A DNA stretch of 20,313 nt, taken from NCBI GenBank assembly GCA_029051445.1, contig JAIDKP010000236.1, forward strand, positions 1 to 20,313, in the 5' to 3' direction. The notes beneath the pieces were generated by a model. The model did not search any database, was not told where the DNA came from, and saw nothing but the letters and a program-made list of their open reading frames with translations. The translations under genes and the position numbers were made by a program. Within the stretch, counting starts at the first letter, position 1; each line of letters starts with the position of its first letter. Origin of the DNA: Muribaculaceae bacterium. Lineage in GTDB: Bacteria; Bacteroidota; Bacteroidia; Bacteroidales; Muribaculaceae. Of the stretch, positions 18,047-20,313 are shown piece by piece.

Positions 18047-18577
18047 ATGATCAAGAAATTTCTTATGGCATTCATGGTCGCATCAGGCCTCGGATTCGCC
18101 ACCTCACACGCGCAGGTTCCCGCACAACTCAGTCTCAGTTACGGCGGCTACACACAAATGGACGCTTCGGACATGCACGACGGCTGGCATAAAGTAAACA
18201 ATGCCTGGGGTGCCCTTACGGCCGGTGTCAACTTCAAGCTGGCTCCCAAGCTATGGGTCGGACCGAGCTATACATTCAGCAGCACCTCCACCAAAGGCAA
18301 TCCCGGCAGCAAACTCGCCTACCACGCAATAATGCTTAACGCACGCTATGACTACTGGCAGCGCAGTGCTCTCAGGATATACGCCCATGCCGGCATAGGT
18401 GCCGAAATCACCCACCTGATGCCCAAGGGAGATGACTCATACAACAAATCATATTGTGCGTTTCAGCTCGTGCCTGTAGGCATCGAGTATGGCGTCAGCC
18501 GCAGTATCTCGGTATTCGGAGAACTCGGCTACGGCGCTCAGGGTCTCATACAGGCCGGCGTGCACATCAATCTCTGA
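18047..18577 (+). CDS. Small outer-membrane beta-barrel protein (porin-like, function unknown)
   Basis: A 176-residue protein with a cleavable signal peptide (MIKKFLMAFMVASGLGFATSHA, cut before QVP). About 150 residues of alternating strands follow (LSLSYGGYTQM, ALTAGVNFKLAPKLWVGPSYTF, YHAIMLNARYDYW, LRIYAHAGIGAEI, FQLVPVGIEYGVS, ISVFGELGYGAQGLIQAGVHINL). This is the pattern of an eight-stranded barrel of the OmpX/porin-like type, ending in a hydrophobic residue rather than the usual Phe. Function not recognised. It lies 38 bases after the MATE gene and 8 bases before cdd. Confidence 0.85.
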   Translation: MIKKFLMAFMVASGLGFATSHAQVPAQLSLSYGGYTQMDASDMHDGWHKVNNAWGALTAGVNFKLAPKLWVGPSYTFSSTSTKGNPGSKLAYHAIMLNARYDYWQRSALRIYAHAGIGAEITHLMPKGDDSYNKSYCAFQLVPVGIEYGVSRSISVFGELGYGAQGLIQAGVHINL

Positions 18578-18585
18578 CATACAAA

Positions 18586-19062
18586 ATGAAAGAAAGGCTC
18601 ATCACTCTGCAACTTACCGAACGTCGCCATCAGGAACTCGACACGCCTGATTCTGAACTTGTAGCAGCGGCGCAAGCCGCAACCGACGGCTCATATGCCC
18701 CGTACAGCAGGTTTCATGTAGGCGCAGCTATAAGACTCGACGACGGAACCATAGTGACAGGAGCCAATCAGGAGAATGCAGCTTTCCCGTCGGGGATCTG
18801 TGCCGAGCGCACTGCTGCATACTATGCGGGAGCAAAATATCCCGACAAAAAATTTCAGGCGATAGCTATCGCCGCACGCGAGGGAGATTCAGAGGAAATG
18901 ACCGACTACCACATCAGCCCATGCGCGGCTTGCCGCCAGACACTTCTTGAATATGAGAAACTTGCAGGCAAAGGAGTCAGAGTGCTAATGGTTTCACGCA
19001 AGAGTGTATTGGAAGCAGAATCAGTTGCCTCGCTTGTACCGCTTGCATTCACTTCTTTCTGA
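18586..19062 (+). CDS. cdd: Cytidine deaminase
   Basis: Zinc enzyme of pyrimidine salvage that converts cytidine and deoxycytidine to uridine and deoxyuridine. With the start at 18586 it is 158 residues, of the small homotetrameric type. Zinc and catalytic residues are visible: Cys72 and Glu74 in CAERTA, then Cys113 and Cys116 in SPCAACRQ. The substrate-binding segment ENAAFPSG precedes the first motif. APYSRFHVGAA near 38-48 is the usual N-terminal signature. The ATG at 18586 gives the family N-terminus; the frame continues upstream only through the out-of-frame barrel gene. It is the last gene of the plus-strand cluster, followed by a long inverted repeat. Confidence 0.96.
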   Translation: MKERLITLQLTERRHQELDTPDSELVAAAQAATDGSYAPYSRFHVGAAIRLDDGTIVTGANQENAAFPSGICAERTAAYYAGAKYPDKKFQAIAIAAREGDSEEMTDYHISPCAACRQTLLEYEKLAGKGVRVLMVSRKSVLEAESVASLVPLAFTSF

Positions 19063-19072
19063 AAGATCAAAG

Positions 19073-19126
19073 ATTATAAGCAACGCCCCCGAATCTGTTG
19101 GCAGAATCGGGGGCGTTGCTTATAAT
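19073..19126. terminator. Long inverted repeat, probable terminator between convergent cdd and tRNA-Leu
   Basis: The left arm, from ATTATAAGCAACGCCCCCGA (19073-19092), and the right arm, ending at 19126, pair over 20 bases without mismatch. After one central mismatch the pairing continues for several more bases around a GTTGGC-like loop. The core is GC-rich with AT-rich ends on both sides, so both convergent transcripts could terminate here, although neither side has a long T run. It starts 10 bases after the cdd stop and touches the encoded CCA end of the tRNA gene. Confidence 0.7.
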
Positions 19127-19212
19127 GGTGCTCCGAGCGGGACTCGAACCCGCACAACCGCAATGGTCAAGGGATTTTAAGTCCCTCGTGTCTACCATTC
19201 CACCATCGGAGC
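19126..19212 (-). tRNA. tRNA-Leu (anticodon UAA)
   Basis: On the minus strand the acceptor arm GCTCCGA (5' end at 19212) pairs with TCGGAGC, followed by discriminator A and an encoded CCA (19126-19128). The anticodon stem AGGGA/TCCCT holds the loop CTTAAAA with anticodon TAA at 19177-19179. A long variable arm (class II) and the T arm GCGGG-TTCGAGT-CCCGC complete the fold. The mature body is 84 bases before CCA, right for leucine. It reads UUA codons and probably UUG by wobble. Confidence 0.96.
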
Positions 19213-19242
19213 AGAAAAACCGGTCAAAACTGATTTCAAGTG

Positions 19243-19250
19243 CAAAGATA
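19243..19250 (-). promoter_or_regulatory. Candidate -7 box of the tRNA-Leu promoter
   Basis: The minus strand reads TATCTTTG, an exact match to TAnnTTTG, 30 bases upstream of the tRNA 5' end. No exact TTTG -33 is evident upstream, only T-rich sequence. The position fits a short tRNA leader. Confidence 0.5.
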
Positions 19251-19372
19251 AGGGTTTTTCGTTTTATAAAAAGTGAAAAGGACGATGTTTTAACAATCAA
19301 AATTCATATTGTAAAAAAAGAGCTGTTTATGAACCTGACAAAAAACATGAACGTTATACAGTAGCAGGCATC

Positions 19373-19413
19373 CTCCCGCATATGCCGACTTACAGCACTT
19401 AGAAAAGCGGGAG
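19373..19413 (+). repeat. Inverted repeat in the leader region of the outer-membrane protein gene
   Basis: CTCCCGC (19373-19379) and GCGGGAG (19407-19413) can pair around a 27-base loop. There is no following T run, so it is not a standard terminator. It lies 47 bases before the ATG at 19461 and could fold in the mRNA leader. No exact TAnnTTTG box was found on the plus strand between the tRNA gene and this start. Confidence 0.3.
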
Positions 19414-19460
19414 AAGATCCTGAATCAAGACAACCTCATTCTTATTTTTTACTACATCTG

Positions 19461-20313
19461 ATGAAAAAACACGTATTGGTGACACTTGCCGCCATAGCAG
19501 GCGGAAGTTTTATCCCTTCCACATTCAGCGCACATGCACAAGACGCAGTGGTCGAGGAGACAATGACAACTGTCATGACCGACGAGCCCTGTAAGACATT
19601 TTACAACGCGTCAAACAACAAAAACTGGTTTATTCAGCTCGGAGCCGGCATTGACATTCCCTATGTGGAAAATATGCTTTACCGTGGCGATGCGAAACGC
19701 CGTATGCAACCTAATTTCCAGGCAGGATTCGGACGCTGGTTCTCACCTTACTTCGCATGGCGTGCAAGTGCCAGCTACCGCCAGCTCAAATGGAACGGCG
19801 GTAACATATCCAGAGCCAAAATGGCTGAGGGTGACTTCGATATCATGTGGGATGCATTCAATTCCGTTCTCGGTGTTGACGAGAAACGCCCTGTATCGCT
19901 GATCCCGTTTGTCGGAATCGGCGTAGGCTATGCCCGCGGATTCAAGAGCGACGCGATCAATGTCTACGATAACGACGGCAAGCCCAAAAAGACTTCGGTG
20001 ACTCTGCCTGTATCGGCCGGCCTGCAGGTGCGTTTCCGCACTTGCGACTACGTCGATCTCTTCCTTGAAGGACGTCTCGGATTCTTCGGCGACAACTTCA
20101 ACAATGTTGTCGGCGGCAAGCCTATCGACATCAACGCTACCGCTATCGCAGGCATATCGATCAATCTCGGCCCGCGCAGATTCAGCACCTACAGCCCTTG
20201 CGATGACCTTGCCTATATCGCCGGCCTCAACAACGAGATCAACTCTCTTCGCGGTGACCTTGCCGCAACCGGAGCCGCTCTCGCAGCCGCAGAATCGCAG
20301 CTTCCATGCCCGG
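19461..20313 (+). CDS. Outer-membrane beta-barrel protein, OmpA-like (3' end cut off by window edge)
   Basis: An open frame starts at ATG 19461 and runs through the right edge (284 codons seen). The signal peptide is MKKHVLVTLAAIAGGSFIPS up to about AHA, cut before QDAVVEE. Beta strands of an N-terminal barrel follow (NWFIQLGAGIDIPY, QAGFGRWFSPYFAWRASASY, SLIPFVGIGVGYARGF, SVTLPVSAGLQVRFR, VDLFLEGRLGFFGDNF, AIAGISINLG). After the barrel, CDDLAYIAGLNNEINSLRGDL begins a helical or coiled-coil stretch with leucine/heptad character. In Bacteroidales such barrels plus coil are commonly followed by a peptidoglycan-binding OmpA domain, but that domain lies outside the window and is inferred only. 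The ATG is preceded by a T-rich stretch with no Shine-Dalgarno. Confidence 0.85.
   Translation, partial: MKKHVLVTLAAIAGGSFIPSTFSAHAQDAVVEETMTTVMTDEPCKTFYNASNNKNWFIQLGAGIDIPYVENMLYRGDAKRRMQPNFQAGFGRWFSPYFAWRASASYRQLKWNGGNISRAKMAEGDFDIMWDAFNSVLGVDEKRPVSLIPFVGIGVGYARGFKSDAINVYDNDGKPKKTSVTLPVSAGLQVRFRTCDYVDLFLEGRLGFFGDNFNNVVGGKPIDINATAIAGISINLGPRRFSTYSPCDDLAYIAGLNNEINSLRGDLAATGAALAAAESQLPCP

Noticed and set aside
18454..18585. In-frame upstream extension of cdd
   Set aside because: It overlaps the end of the barrel gene in another frame. The ATG at 18586 gives the normal cytidine deaminase length.
19098..19364. Open frames on both strands across the tRNA-Leu gene
   Set aside because: They run through the tRNA and the hairpin, and their products show no domain. 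The tRNA fold explains the sequence.
1..20313. CRISPR array, insertion sequence, prophage or integron signals
   Set aside because: No spaced direct repeats, transposase or integrase reading frames, or terminal repeats were seen. Apart from the tRNA the window is protein-coding with short gaps.

Overview
The window reads as a chromosomal segment from the Bacteroidota, order Bacteroidales. The evidence is a SusC/SusD pair, an ECF sigma factor/FecR pair of the Bacteroidales type, promoter -7 boxes matching TAnnTTTG upstream of several genes, and AT-rich start regions without Shine-Dalgarno sequences. Base composition looks close to half G+C, higher than typical Bacteroides. That fits a gut Muribaculaceae-like lineage, but this placement is an inference and not proven here. 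No CRISPR array, insertion sequence, phage gene or rRNA was seen.

Region 1 (about 1-6750, minus strand) is a nutrient-uptake locus read in the order ECF sigma factor, FecR-type anti-sigma factor, SusC-like TonB-dependent transporter, SusD-like lipoprotein. The SusD gene runs off the left edge of the window. The transporter carries an N-terminal STN signalling domain. The four genes therefore look like a trans-envelope switch: ligand binding at the outer membrane is relayed through FecR in the inner membrane to the sigma factor. No glycoside hydrolase or other enzyme is visible, so the substrate cannot be named.

Region 2 (about 6896-13890, minus strand) is an RND efflux operon: lipoprotein membrane fusion protein, RND pump, outer-membrane factor, then an LpxA-family acyltransferase, closed by a strong rho-independent terminator. 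The pump is longer than usual and has an apparent extra pair of hydrophobic segments between its two halves. The LpxA homologue differs from the classical enzyme at several residues.

Region 3 (about 14017-19126, plus strand) starts divergently from the efflux operon. It carries argS, a Bax-inhibitor-1/YccA membrane protein, a MATE transporter overlapping it by one base, a small outer-membrane beta-barrel protein and cytidine deaminase. It ends in a long near-perfect inverted repeat that probably serves as a terminator. Convergent to it is a tRNA-Leu(UAA) gene on the minus strand with its own promoter.

Region 4 (19461 to the right edge, plus strand) is the 5' part of an outer-membrane beta-barrel protein gene. 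It begins a segment that looks like the linker of an OmpA-type protein and is cut by the window end.

Most of the window is ordinary Bacteroidales content. The items most worth a second look are the enlarged RND pump, the divergent LpxA homologue in the efflux operon, and the short upstream reading frame abutting the susC start codon.
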